From Bacteroides congonensis (GTDB lineage Bacteria; Bacteroidota; Bacteroidia; Bacteroidales; Bacteroidaceae): a stretch of 64,000 bases of DNA. The position numbers and the translations under genes are program-made. How positions within the stretch are numbered: position 1 is the stretch's first letter; each line of letters opens with the position of its first letter. The notes under the pieces are model-generated. The model was not told the origin of the DNA. It saw only the letters and a program-made list of their open reading frames with translations, and did not search any database. Of this stretch, positions 45,005 to 53,018 are shown one piece after another. Location of the stretch: positions 698,301 to 762,300 of the forward strand of contig NZ_FQXY01000008.1 of assembly GCF_900130125.1 (NCBI RefSeq). The letters run 5' to 3'.

Positions 45005-45186
45005 TGTTGTCTGATTATTTATGGGTTGCTACTCTTTTTCAAAATGATATGCCTTTTTTCAAAAGGGAATGATTGGAAAGCATCATTCTTTTGCTTTGAA
45101 ATCAAGTATATCACTATAAATCAATTTGTTAATCTTATAATCAATACCTGTGAGGCATTTTCTTACTATAAATAATCTGCCAATAC

Positions 45187-45420
45187 CATACCACATTGGG
45201 AAATGAAAATAAGATTTGCTATCTTTGTTGCGTAATTGATTGATAAACCAACAATATTCATCTATTTATGAAACTCTGTATATAGCTGCGCTCAACGAAT
45301 AGCATACTTCTTTAATAAAACTATTCAGCTATTAGACAGGCAGATACTCGCCTGTCAAAGAGTTTTATATCCATTTTTGTAAACTTACGAAACTGTGTAC
45401 TGCTATGGGAATGTGGTATG
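45187..45420. other. 11-bp inverted repeat flanking a promoter and a hairpin
   Basis: CATACCACATT (45187-45197) and AATGTGGTATG (45410-45420) are perfect inverted copies 212 bp apart. Inside are a plus-strand -7 box TATCTTTG (45220-45227) pointing at the MATE gene and a hairpin GACAGGC/GCCTGTC (45335-45341 with 45350-45356) that could stop or pause transcription. The rest of 45005-45448 has no gene. An invertible promoter or a regulatory leader are possible readings. Confidence 0.45.
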
Positions 45421-45448
45421 CCGTATCGTGTTATTTTTAAGTTGAGCG

Positions 45449-46741
45449 ATGAATTATACATATAAGCAAATATGGCTTATCAACTTTCCTGTGATGATGA
45501 GCATACTCATGGAACAATTAATCAATATCACCGATGCTATCTTTCTGGGGCATGTGGGAGAAGTCGAACTCGGAGCGTCCGCACTTGCCGGAATCTATTA
45601 TTTGGCCGTTTATATGCTGGGCTTCGGATTCAGTATCGGGATGCAGGTGATGATTGCCCGTAGAAACGGAGAACAGCAGTATAAAGAGGCAGGGCGTACC
45701 TTTTTTCAAGGATTATATTTTCTGTCAGGGTTGGCAATCATCCTTTGCCTGCTGCTCCACTTTGCCTCTCCCTTAATCCTGCGACAGTTGATAACTTCCG
45801 ATGAAATCTATCGGGCAGTGATTCAGTATCTGGACTGGCGTAGCTTCGGACTGTTGTTCTCATTTCCTTTTTTAGCTTTACGCTCCTTTCTGGTAGGGAT
45901 AACAAATACCAGAGCATTATCCGTAGCAGCTATTACAGCTATCTGCATCAACATTCCTTTTAACTATTTACTAATTTTCAAATTGGATTTGGGTATATCA
46001 GGAGCAGCTATGGCTTCTTCTTTAGCAGAGCTTGGAGCCTTTGTCATGCTTCTATTATATATGTGGACGAAGATAGACAAAGTGAAATATGGATTAAAAA
46101 TAGTCTACGACAGGAAGTTATTAATGAAATTATTAAGACTTTCTGTTTGGAGCATGCTCCATGCCTTTATCAGCGTTGCTCCCTGGTTCCTGTTCTTCGT
46201 AGCTATCGAACATTTGGGAAAGACAGAGCTTGCTATCTCTAATATTACCCGTAGCGTTTCTACCGTTTTCTTTGTGATAGTCAACTCTTTTGCATCCACT
46301 ACCGGTTCATTAGTCAGCAATCTGATTGGGGCGGGGCAGGGGAAAGAACTTTTCCCCGTTTGCCGTAAAGTTCTTAAATTGGGCTATGCCGTGGGACTTC
46401 CACTGATAGTTCTGGCTCTTTGGGGCAATCAATGGATTATCGGATTCTATACGAATAATGATTATTTGGTAAAACTGGCCTTCTGTCCTTTTATAGTCAT
46501 GTTGTTGAATTATATATTTGCATTGCCCGGATATGTTTATATCAATGCTGTTACGGGGACAGGAAAGACACGGCTTGCATTTGTATTCCAGTTAGCCACT
46601 ATTTTGGCGTATTTGATTTACCTGTATCTGCTGAGTGAATATTTCCATGCTTCCCTGACTGTGTATATGACAGCAGAATACCTGTTTGTCATTCTCTTGG
46701 GAATACAATCTGTTATCTACTTAAGGAAGAAATCCGGCTAG
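45449..46741 (+). CDS. MATE-family multidrug/cation exporter
   Basis: The 430-residue protein has about 12 membrane helices in two similar halves, with the family features LINITDAIFLGHVGEVELGASALAG at the N-terminus and FASTTGSLVSNLIGAGQGKELFP in the second half. It is likely a Na+- or H+-driven drug or metabolite exporter in the inner membrane. The substrate is unknown. The following TIGR02757 gene is on the same strand and nearly adjacent, so they may be co-transcribed. Confidence 0.9.
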   Translation: MNYTYKQIWLINFPVMMSILMEQLINITDAIFLGHVGEVELGASALAGIYYLAVYMLGFGFSIGMQVMIARRNGEQQYKEAGRTFFQGLYFLSGLAIILCLLLHFASPLILRQLITSDEIYRAVIQYLDWRSFGLLFSFPFLALRSFLVGITNTRALSVAAITAICINIPFNYLLIFKLDLGISGAAMASSLAELGAFVMLLLYMWTKIDKVKYGLKIVYDRKLLMKLLRLSVWSMLHAFISVAPWFLFFVAIEHLGKTELAISNITRSVSTVFFVIVNSFASTTGSLVSNLIGAGQGKELFPVCRKVLKLGYAVGLPLIVLALWGNQWIIGFYTNNDYLVKLAFCPFIVMLLNYIFALPGYVYINAVTGTGKTRLAFVFQLATILAYLIYLYLLSEYFHASLTVYMTAEYLFVILLGIQSVIYLRKKSG

Positions 46742-46783
46742 AATATGTACTTTTGTACTTTCAATATTAGATACATTCTCAAA

Positions 46784-47491
46784 ATGACTGAAGATATAAA
46801 GAATAAACTATTAATGTGTGCGGAGATTTACCATTGCGCAGACTTTATAACAAGCGACCCGGTACAATTTCCTCATCGCTATACGCTGAAACAGGATATT
46901 GAAATCAGTGGCTTGCTGACCGCAATTATGAGTTTCGGCAATCGCAAACAGATATTGAAGAAAGCGGACGAGTTGCACAGGCTAATGGGGGATTCGCCTT
47001 ATCAGTATGTGCTGTCCCGTCAGTGGGAGGTCGATTTTCCTTCGGGAGGCGCCAATAGCTTTTATCGTATGCTGTCGTATGCCGACTTTTATGGATATTT
47101 CCAGCGGTTGTATGCAGCCTATACACAGTTTGAAAGTTTGGAAGAAGCCTTGAATGCGTACTCAGGAATACCTATGGAAAAGTTGTGCTCATTCCTTGAA
47201 GTATCCGCTAAAAGTCCTCAAAAGAAACTCAATATGTTTTTGCGTTGGATGATTCGTCAGGATTCGGCCGTTGATTTTGGAATTTGGAAAAGCTTTGACC
47301 GCAAAGAACTGATTGTACCTTTGGATACACATGTCTGTCGGGTAGCCCATTATTTCAAGTTGACGGATACAGAAACCTTCTCTCTGAAAAATGCCCGTCA
47401 GATAACGGCAGCATTGGCTGAGGTCTTTCCGGATGACCCTTGCCTGGGCGATTTCGCTCTGTTCGGCTTGGGGGTGAATGGGGAGATTTAA
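46784..47491 (+). CDS. TIGR02757-family protein
   Basis: From 46784 the product has 235 residues. It shows the typical family features FITSDPVQFPHRYTLKQDIEISGLL near the N-terminus, FGNRKQILKKADEL, and the C-terminal LDTHVCRVAHYF and DPCLGDFALFGLGVN. The function of this conserved bacterial family is not established; the C-terminal pattern resembles the HhH-GPD DNA-glycosylase fold, which is an inference. A longer frame starts at 46745, three bases after the MATE stop, but MTEDIKNKLLMCAEIYH is the better-conserved start. It converges on the GNAT-like gene. Confidence 0.8.
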   Translation: MTEDIKNKLLMCAEIYHCADFITSDPVQFPHRYTLKQDIEISGLLTAIMSFGNRKQILKKADELHRLMGDSPYQYVLSRQWEVDFPSGGANSFYRMLSYADFYGYFQRLYAAYTQFESLEEALNAYSGIPMEKLCSFLEVSAKSPQKKLNMFLRWMIRQDSAVDFGIWKSFDRKELIVPLDTHVCRVAHYFKLTDTETFSLKNARQITAALAEVFPDDPCLGDFALFGLGVNGEI

Positions 47492-47528
47492 TGTATAATC
47501 TGATAAAATCAGAGAATTGTTGACTTTG

Positions 47529-48215
47529 TTAGGATAGTTCGTTAATATTTATTTTGTCTAATTCGGGGTTTTGAAAAGCAGGATTTAAATAAAAGTATTC
47601 ACTTCGTTTATAGCGTTTAAATCCCATTTTCTTATAAAAATTGTATAACTGTTTTTTTGCGATATTACTATCCTGTTCCATTTGTTTAAAATTCATTTTA
47701 GTATTCCATTCACTATCCTGTTTAGAAGAGTTAGGATGACTAACTTCTAATTGTAATGGAAAAGCTTTTAGGATTGCAATTCCATATGAACTATTTAACC
47801 TAAGCAGAATATCTTTCGTGATGAGTCTACCATACCCTTTTCCGCGATATTCAGGTAAAATTTCAATTCGGTCTAAATATAGAATATTTGAGTTGGATGA
47901 TTCGTCGATTTCTTCTTGCCATTCTTTCTTAAAACTATTAGTATCGTAATCAAATAATAGTCCTCCTAATTCTTTATGATCGAGTTGGGAAAATAAATCA
48001 TCAACCCAATAATTGTCTTCTATACATAGTTCCCATAAGAAAAGTTTAACGTTTACTTTTCCTATTAGTGAAGCACTTTCTTTGTCGTTTTCGTCTATTT
48101 GAATTTCATATACGTCGATGTTGTATTTATTGATATAGCGCTCTTCTTCAATATTTCCAGTGCGTGATGATAAACTATAGTTTAATCTTAAGAATGTAAT
48201 AATGTCAGTGTCCAT
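47529..48215 (-). CDS. GNAT-like acetyltransferase in the AT-rich island
   Basis: From MDTDIITFLRLNYS at 48215 the product has 228 residues. The acetyl-CoA loop EILPEYRGKGYGRLITKDIL (about residue 120) identifies a GNAT fold; the rest is poorly conserved and the substrate is unknown. It is more AT-rich than the genes to its left, like the McrBC pair beyond the insertion element, so they probably arrived together. The IS66 element inserted 40 bp before its start has probably displaced its original upstream region. Confidence 0.75.
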   Translation of the reverse strand: MDTDIITFLRLNYSLSSRTGNIEEERYINKYNIDVYEIQIDENDKESASLIGKVNVKLFLWELCIEDNYWVDDLFSQLDHKELGGLLFDYDTNSFKKEWQEEIDESSNSNILYLDRIEILPEYRGKGYGRLITKDILLRLNSSYGIAILKAFPLQLEVSHPNSSKQDSEWNTKMNFKQMEQDSNIAKKQLYNFYKKMGFKRYKRSEYFYLNPAFQNPELDKININELS

Positions 48216-48339
48216 AAATAAAGTATTATTGATTTGCGAATATAGTGATTGTTTGTAAGCATTCGGTAAACCACGTTGCAAATATTGTGAATTAGTTCCG
48301 AATCGGTGCTATTCGTAGTTAATTCGGAACTAATAGTAT

Positions 48340-49911
48340 CTATTCGGAACAAGTTTGATTGGATTTTGCCCAATTACGTGGTAGAAGTTCTGTCATATCC
48401 TTTTTATCCCTTTCATAATATGGGATTTTACTCAGGACATCTTCCATCCAGATTCTAGGGTCTACTTCTGCAGACTTGCAGGTGGCTATCAGAGAGTACA
48501 CGATGGCAGCCCTGTATGCGGATGCGTCGTTGCCGCAGAACAGATAGTTCTTTCTTCCCAAAGCCAAAGGTCTTATGACATTTTCTATGCGGTTGTCATC
48601 AATTTCTATTCTTCCATCGTTTACGTATCTGGAAAGCCTGGGAAGAAGCGCGTACGTATATTCGATAGCTTTACCCATGCGGCTTTTAGGAAGCACTCTA
48701 AGATAAGCATCCTGCAGCCACTTTTCAAATTCAAGTATCAGCGGATAGGCCTCACGAATACGTTTTTCCTTACGCTCTTCAGCTGTGAGTCCGGCTTCAC
48801 CGGCATCAGACTCTACCTTGTACAGCCTACCGATGTAATGAATCGCCTGTGTGGCCAGCGTCCTGTTTTCTTCCAGGGCATCCACGTACTTCCTTCTGAC
48901 ATGTGCCCAACAGCCGACCAGAGTGATTCCTTTCATCTGCTCAAACTGTTCGTAAGCTGCATAGCCATCGCATTGCACAATGCCATGGTAGCATCCCAGC
49001 AGTTCACGGGCTACCATACCCGAACGGCTGCCACGGTCATAATGGAACATGACGTCTCCCGTGATGCCGTCGCGCACGCACCACTCATACCCCTTTTTCG
49101 CTTTATGTTTCTCATTGTCCATCACAGGAATGACACTCTCGTCCACTTGTATATAATCACTGGAGAGTATCTTCTGTTTGAGCAGGTTGTACAGCAGCTT
49201 GAGTTTCTCCACCGCCATTTCATACCATCCGCACATGGTAGATTCGCTTATGCTAATTCCTGATTCGCGATACTGCTGTATCAAACGGTAGAACGGGAGA
49301 TGATACATGAACTTGCCGATGATAATGTCTGTCAGAACCGAGGAGTCTGCCATACATTTGCTGACCGGAACAAGAGGTAGCGGGTGAATCAGAATCTGCC
49401 TTTCCTCGGGGTATTTCTCCATATCGGATTTACTTATCACTTTGTGACGGACGGTCTTCAGAATATATACTTTTGCCGGAACACGTTCCAGGCGTGAACT
49501 CTCTTCCTTTCCGATTTCAATGAAATCATCCTTAAGCCTGCCTTCCTCGTCTGTTGTCCCTTCGGGGTAAAGATCAATAATCTCTACAGGCAGTGAGGAA
49601 GTGTCCAGAGACTTGCGGACCGGTTTTTCCTTTACTTTTATAGTTCTGGTGATTTCTTCTTCACTCTTGCGGACTTCCTCCTCAAGCCGGGATATTTCCA
49701 TGGAGGACATTGCTTCCTTTGAGAACAGAAACAGCTGGTTGGGATCAAGCGGAAGACTCTTCTCGCTCATCCGGCCAAAGACTTTTTTCCGGAGCCAGTA
49801 CAGGGATTGTTCCAGCGAGGAAACCCTGCTGATAAGCGCCGCTTTATCCTGACGGAGCTTCTCAATTTCTTCCAATAAGGCTTTTTCCTGTTCTTCTGTA
49901 AGCATCTGCAT
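48340..49911 (-). CDS. tnpC: IS66 transposase TnpC
   Basis: The 523-residue DDE transposase has the family order: leucine-zipper-like N-terminus, a zinc-finger-like segment, and the catalytic core (DYIQVDESVIPVMD, then YAAYEQFEQMKGITLVGCWAHVRRKY, then GRIEIDDNRIENVIRPLALGRKNYLF). The catalytic D/D/E residues appear present. It lies about 70 bp after tnpB. Confidence 0.95.
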   Translation of the reverse strand: MQMLTEEQEKALLEEIEKLRQDKAALISRVSSLEQSLYWLRKKVFGRMSEKSLPLDPNQLFLFSKEAMSSMEISRLEEEVRKSEEEITRTIKVKEKPVRKSLDTSSLPVEIIDLYPEGTTDEEGRLKDDFIEIGKEESSRLERVPAKVYILKTVRHKVISKSDMEKYPEERQILIHPLPLVPVSKCMADSSVLTDIIIGKFMYHLPFYRLIQQYRESGISISESTMCGWYEMAVEKLKLLYNLLKQKILSSDYIQVDESVIPVMDNEKHKAKKGYEWCVRDGITGDVMFHYDRGSRSGMVARELLGCYHGIVQCDGYAAYEQFEQMKGITLVGCWAHVRRKYVDALEENRTLATQAIHYIGRLYKVESDAGEAGLTAEERKEKRIREAYPLILEFEKWLQDAYLRVLPKSRMGKAIEYTYALLPRLSRYVNDGRIEIDDNRIENVIRPLALGRKNYLFCGNDASAYRAAIVYSLIATCKSAEVDPRIWMEDVLSKIPYYERDKKDMTELLPRNWAKSNQTCSE

Positions 49912-49982
49912 CTCATTGTTTCACAATGTAAATATACTAAAATCCCATGGCATACAAAAGCGAACGGAGTAAAAAGCCGGTA

Positions 49983-50351
49983 CTATTTTCGAAGCTTTTG
50001 CAGGTTTTCAAGTCTCGTGCGTCGCGAATCGCGGGCTTCCATGATACCCTCCACAATCATGACAAGTTCTCGCCATTCTATATTTGCACAGACCTCATTA
50101 TCGCTGGCAGAATCAGGCTTACCTAAAGTGCCGGCTTCCAGAAGTTTGGAATACAGCACCATGCCGCCTGGCTCCCAATGCAGGAGTTTTATACGGTCAC
50201 GGGTACGGTTTATGAAGATATACACGTTGCCGTTGCAGGGGTCCTGACCCATGGCGTCTGTGATGATACCGCTGAGGGTATGGAAGCTTTTGCGCATATC
50301 AGTCGGGCGGTTATACAACAGATAGCGCATACTGTCATTAAGGCTGAACAT
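49983..50351 (-). CDS. tnpB: IS66 protein TnpB
   Basis: From MFSLNDSMRYLLYNRPTDM at 50351 the product has 122 residues, with the family features DMRKSFHTLSGII and NGNVYIFINRTRDRIKLLHWEPGGMVLYSKLLE. It is required for transposition in IS66 elements but its biochemical role is not settled. It overlaps the end of tnpA by 14 bp. Confidence 0.93.
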   Translation of the reverse strand: MFSLNDSMRYLLYNRPTDMRKSFHTLSGIITDAMGQDPCNGNVYIFINRTRDRIKLLHWEPGGMVLYSKLLEAGTLGKPDSASDNEVCANIEWRELVMIVEGIMEARDSRRTRLENLQKLRK

Positions 50352-50715
50352 GGTTGCAGGACTGGATGATTGAAAACAGTTCCTTTTCATTTAGCTCACC
50401 GCAAATGCGTATGGCACTACCACCCGGTGTACGTATTTCTATCTCTTTCAATCCGCTTGGCGTAGCCGGTGTACTTTTCTGTTTCCGTCCGGTTGTACCG
50501 GCAAATGAAGGAACCGGAACAAAAGATCCACTGTGCGGGAGCTCGATAAACTCACCTTGAGCCGTTTTACCCGATGATTGCTCGCCGGCATAACGGGATT
50601 TGCTGTCATAAAACCGCCATACAGGGATGTTGAGTTCCTCTAATCTTGACTTATAAGTCACTTTGTGCTCTTTGCAGTAGTTCATTATCTCTACTACTTC
50701 TTCTCGTGTCATCAT
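50338..50715 (-). CDS. tnpA: IS66 protein TnpA
   Basis: The 125-residue product is the first gene of the element. It has an N-terminal helix-turn-helix (EVVEIMNYCKEHKVTYKSRLEELNI) and a C-terminal IRTPGGSAIRICGELNEKELFSII block, common to IS66 TnpA proteins. It ends about 70 bp inside the right terminal repeat. Confidence 0.88.
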   Translation of the reverse strand: MMTREEVVEIMNYCKEHKVTYKSRLEELNIPVWRFYDSKSRYAGEQSSGKTAQGEFIELPHSGSFVPVPSFAGTTGRKQKSTPATPSGLKEIEIRTPGGSAIRICGELNEKELFSIIQSCNHVQP

Positions 50716-50975
50716 AACTTTGCTTTTTGGACGTAAAGTTAATGACGGAAGTTTGAGGAAAAAATACGTGGTTTACCGAATGCTTACGATTGTTTTTGAG
50801 AATGGAATTTTTTTTCCTGTTCTTTTAAGAAAATGTATATCAGATAGCGACCACATTGGCTTGAAATTTTTCCAAATGATTCTTGTCTAGGTAATTTGGC
50901 CTTATTTGATTATAACTGAGAAAGTCGATTTAATTTGTTTGTTTCGGGTGTAAAAATGATGATTAGGGCTTTTAA

Positions 50976-51048
50976 TATACCCCTTAGGGTATAGTGCGAT
51001 GATAGTTGTTATTATAACACCCTGTAAAATAATAATTATGATATACCC
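50976..51048. promoter_or_regulatory. TATACCC palindrome and extra half-site upstream of mcrB
   Basis: TATACCC (50976-50982), four bases, GGGTATA (50987-50993) is a perfect dyad, and a third TATACCC half lies at 51042-51048. They are in the gap between the GNAT-like gene's former upstream region and mcrB (50796-51128), which contains no gene. Confidence 0.4.
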
Positions 51049-51073
51049 GTTTGTTGTTTGATTTTTCTAAATA

Positions 51074-51119
51074 ATTTGTACTTTTACGGTGATTTAGTTA
51101 GGAAGTTAAAAGTACAAAT
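51074..51119. promoter_or_regulatory. 12-bp inverted repeat at the mcrB promoter
   Basis: ATTTGTACTTTT (51074-51085) and AAAAGTACAAAT (51108-51119) are perfect inverted copies with 22 bases between them. The left arm contains TACTTTTA, a near match to the -7 box, and the right arm ends 9 bp before the mcrB start. Either a protein operator or an mRNA hairpin close to the ribosome-binding site is possible. Confidence 0.6.
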
Positions 51120-51128
51120 AACTTTATT

Positions 51129-53015
51129 ATGAAAGAATTACCTAGAAACATAAAACGCGATGATATTCTTCAGGGTATCCGTAAAATAGAAGAAGAGGGT
51201 ATTCCACCTCAAGCTCATTCGTCCACTTATGATCTGTTATACAATGGAAAAAGGTTTCCACCTAAATTGGTTTTGGCTTATGCTAATATTTTTGCAAATG
51301 GAGAAGAATTAGATCGTAATGAATTTGAAGGCGGAAAAGGTACTACTTGTTTTAAGATATTGAAAGATAATGGTTTTAAAATAGTTTTGAAGAGCGAATC
51401 CAATTCTATATCGGAAACATTAGTAAAGTTTTTGGAACAAGCTAAAGGTAATAGTTTGAAAACTAAGGATTATATAAGGTATTTTGATGATTTGCAAGTG
51501 AAAGTAAGCTTTGGAATGGCTAGTTTAGCACGTGTACCATGGATTTCTTTTTTAGCACAGGGACAAAAAACTAGTAATGGAATATATCCTGTATATCTCT
51601 TTTACAAAAAGTATAATATTTTGGTATTGGCTTATGGCGTCAGCGAAGGGACTGTGCCAGTTGTTACCTGGAATTTAGATACTAATGTAGAAACGATTAA
51701 TTCCTATTTTAAAAAAAGAAATATAATACCGGATAGATATGGAGATTCTTATGTTTATGCGGTGTACGATACAACCAAACTTTTGAATTATACTTTAATT
51801 GAAGAAGACTTGAAAAGAATAATAGCCCAGTATAAGAACATAATAACTTCAGATAAAAACTCGTTGATTACTTTATCTGGTCAAAGTAAAAAGTACGACG
51901 AGAAAGATTTTGAGCCTGAATCATTTATGAACGATTTAAATTCTACAGGGCTTGTTTTCTCATCAGAGTTTGTTTCTCGTTTTATCTTGTCATTGTTGAC
52001 AAAGCCTTTTGTTATTTTAAGTGGTTTAGCTGGTTCTGGTAAGACACAATTAGCTATGATGTTTGCAAAGTGGATTTGTGAAGATATAGATAAACAGGTT
52101 TGTATGATTCCTGTTGGAGCAGATTGGACAAATCGAGAATTCTTGATTGGATATCCCAATGCACTGGAAAAAGGGGCTTATGTAAAACCAGATAATGGAG
52201 CATTGGATCTTATAATAGAAGCAAACAAGAATCCAAGAAAGCCATACTTCTTAATTCTTGATGAAATGAATCTAAGTTATGTTGAACGTTACTTTTCTGA
52301 TTTTTTGAGTGTAATGGAGTCAGAAGAAGGGATTCCTTTAATGAAGAATTGTATAGATAAAGAAATTACTCCTGTTATAAAATTGCCTCGTAACTTATTT
52401 ATAATAGGAACGATTAATGTAGATGAAACGACTTATATGTTTAGCCCTAAGGTTTTAGACCGTGCTAATGTCTTAGAATTTCGTATTATGGAGAAGGACA
52501 TGAAAGATTTCTTGCAGAAGCTTCAGCCTATTCATAAAGATATTATCAATAATAAAGGCGTTGAGCAAGCAACTTCCTTCGTAAAAATGGCAGTTGATTC
52601 TTGGGGCTTGCAAATCTCTGAAGAGCATAAAGCGTCTATTATTACTTCTTTAGAATGTTTCTTTTATGAGTTGAAAAAAATACATGCAGAATTTGGGTAT
52701 CGCACAGCCTGTGAGATTTTTCGATTTATGGCTTTAGCAGAGAAAGTTAACACAAAGTTGGAAGGTGATGCTATTGTTGATGCCGCAATTATACAAAAAT
52801 TGTTGCCAAAACTACATGGTTCTCGTAAGAAAGTGGAACCTGTACTAAAAGCATTATGGAATCTTTGCCTTGTTAAGGGTTCCGAGTTAACCCTGGAAAA
52901 TACAATAGAGTTTGTTCATAATGACCAATTTAAATATCCGCTGTCTGCAGAAAAAATATGGCGTATGTATTGTGTAGCGTTGGATAATGGTTTTACTAGT
53001 TTTGCTGAAGCATGA
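51129..53015 (+). CDS. McrB-type AAA+ NTPase of a type IV restriction-like system
   Basis: The 628-residue protein has a ScoMcrA-N-like head (about 5-85, STYDLLYNGKRFPPKLVLAYA and NEFEGGKGTTCFKILKDNGF), a DUF3578 (MrcB N-terminal) domain (about 92-245), and a McrB AAA+ motor: Walker A GLAGSGKT (299-306), Walker B FLILDEMN (374-381) and GTINVDETT (427-435), where McrB proteins have the GTPase signature. It would couple NTP hydrolysis to cleavage by the nuclease encoded three bases downstream. The N-terminal domains probably recognise modified DNA. It is AT-rich compared with the core genes. Confidence 0.9.
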   Translation: MKELPRNIKRDDILQGIRKIEEEGIPPQAHSSTYDLLYNGKRFPPKLVLAYANIFANGEELDRNEFEGGKGTTCFKILKDNGFKIVLKSESNSISETLVKFLEQAKGNSLKTKDYIRYFDDLQVKVSFGMASLARVPWISFLAQGQKTSNGIYPVYLFYKKYNILVLAYGVSEGTVPVVTWNLDTNVETINSYFKKRNIIPDRYGDSYVYAVYDTTKLLNYTLIEEDLKRIIAQYKNIITSDKNSLITLSGQSKKYDEKDFEPESFMNDLNSTGLVFSSEFVSRFILSLLTKPFVILSGLAGSGKTQLAMMFAKWICEDIDKQVCMIPVGADWTNREFLIGYPNALEKGAYVKPDNGALDLIIEANKNPRKPYFLILDEMNLSYVERYFSDFLSVMESEEGIPLMKNCIDKEITPVIKLPRNLFIIGTINVDETTYMFSPKVLDRANVLEFRIMEKDMKDFLQKLQPIHKDIINNKGVEQATSFVKMAVDSWGLQISEEHKASIITSLECFFYELKKIHAEFGYRTACEIFRFMALAEKVNTKLEGDAIVDAAIIQKLLPKLHGSRKKVEPVLKALWNLCLVKGSELTLENTIEFVHNDQFKYPLSAEKIWRMYCVALDNGFTSFAEA

Positions 53016-53018
53016 CGT

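Larger units (their letters stand above)
48255..50787. mobile_element. Intact IS66-family insertion sequence
   Basis: The 2533-bp element has matching terminal inverted repeats starting GTAAGCATTCGGTAAACC (left end at 48255; the complement is at the right end, 50787). It is flanked by a perfect 8-bp target duplication GATTGTTT (48247-48254 and 50788-50795), the size expected for IS66. It encodes TnpA, TnpB and TnpC in that order on the minus strand, all open. The non-coding left end (48255-48339) holds inverted copies of ATTAGTTCCGAAT. Confidence 0.93.
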
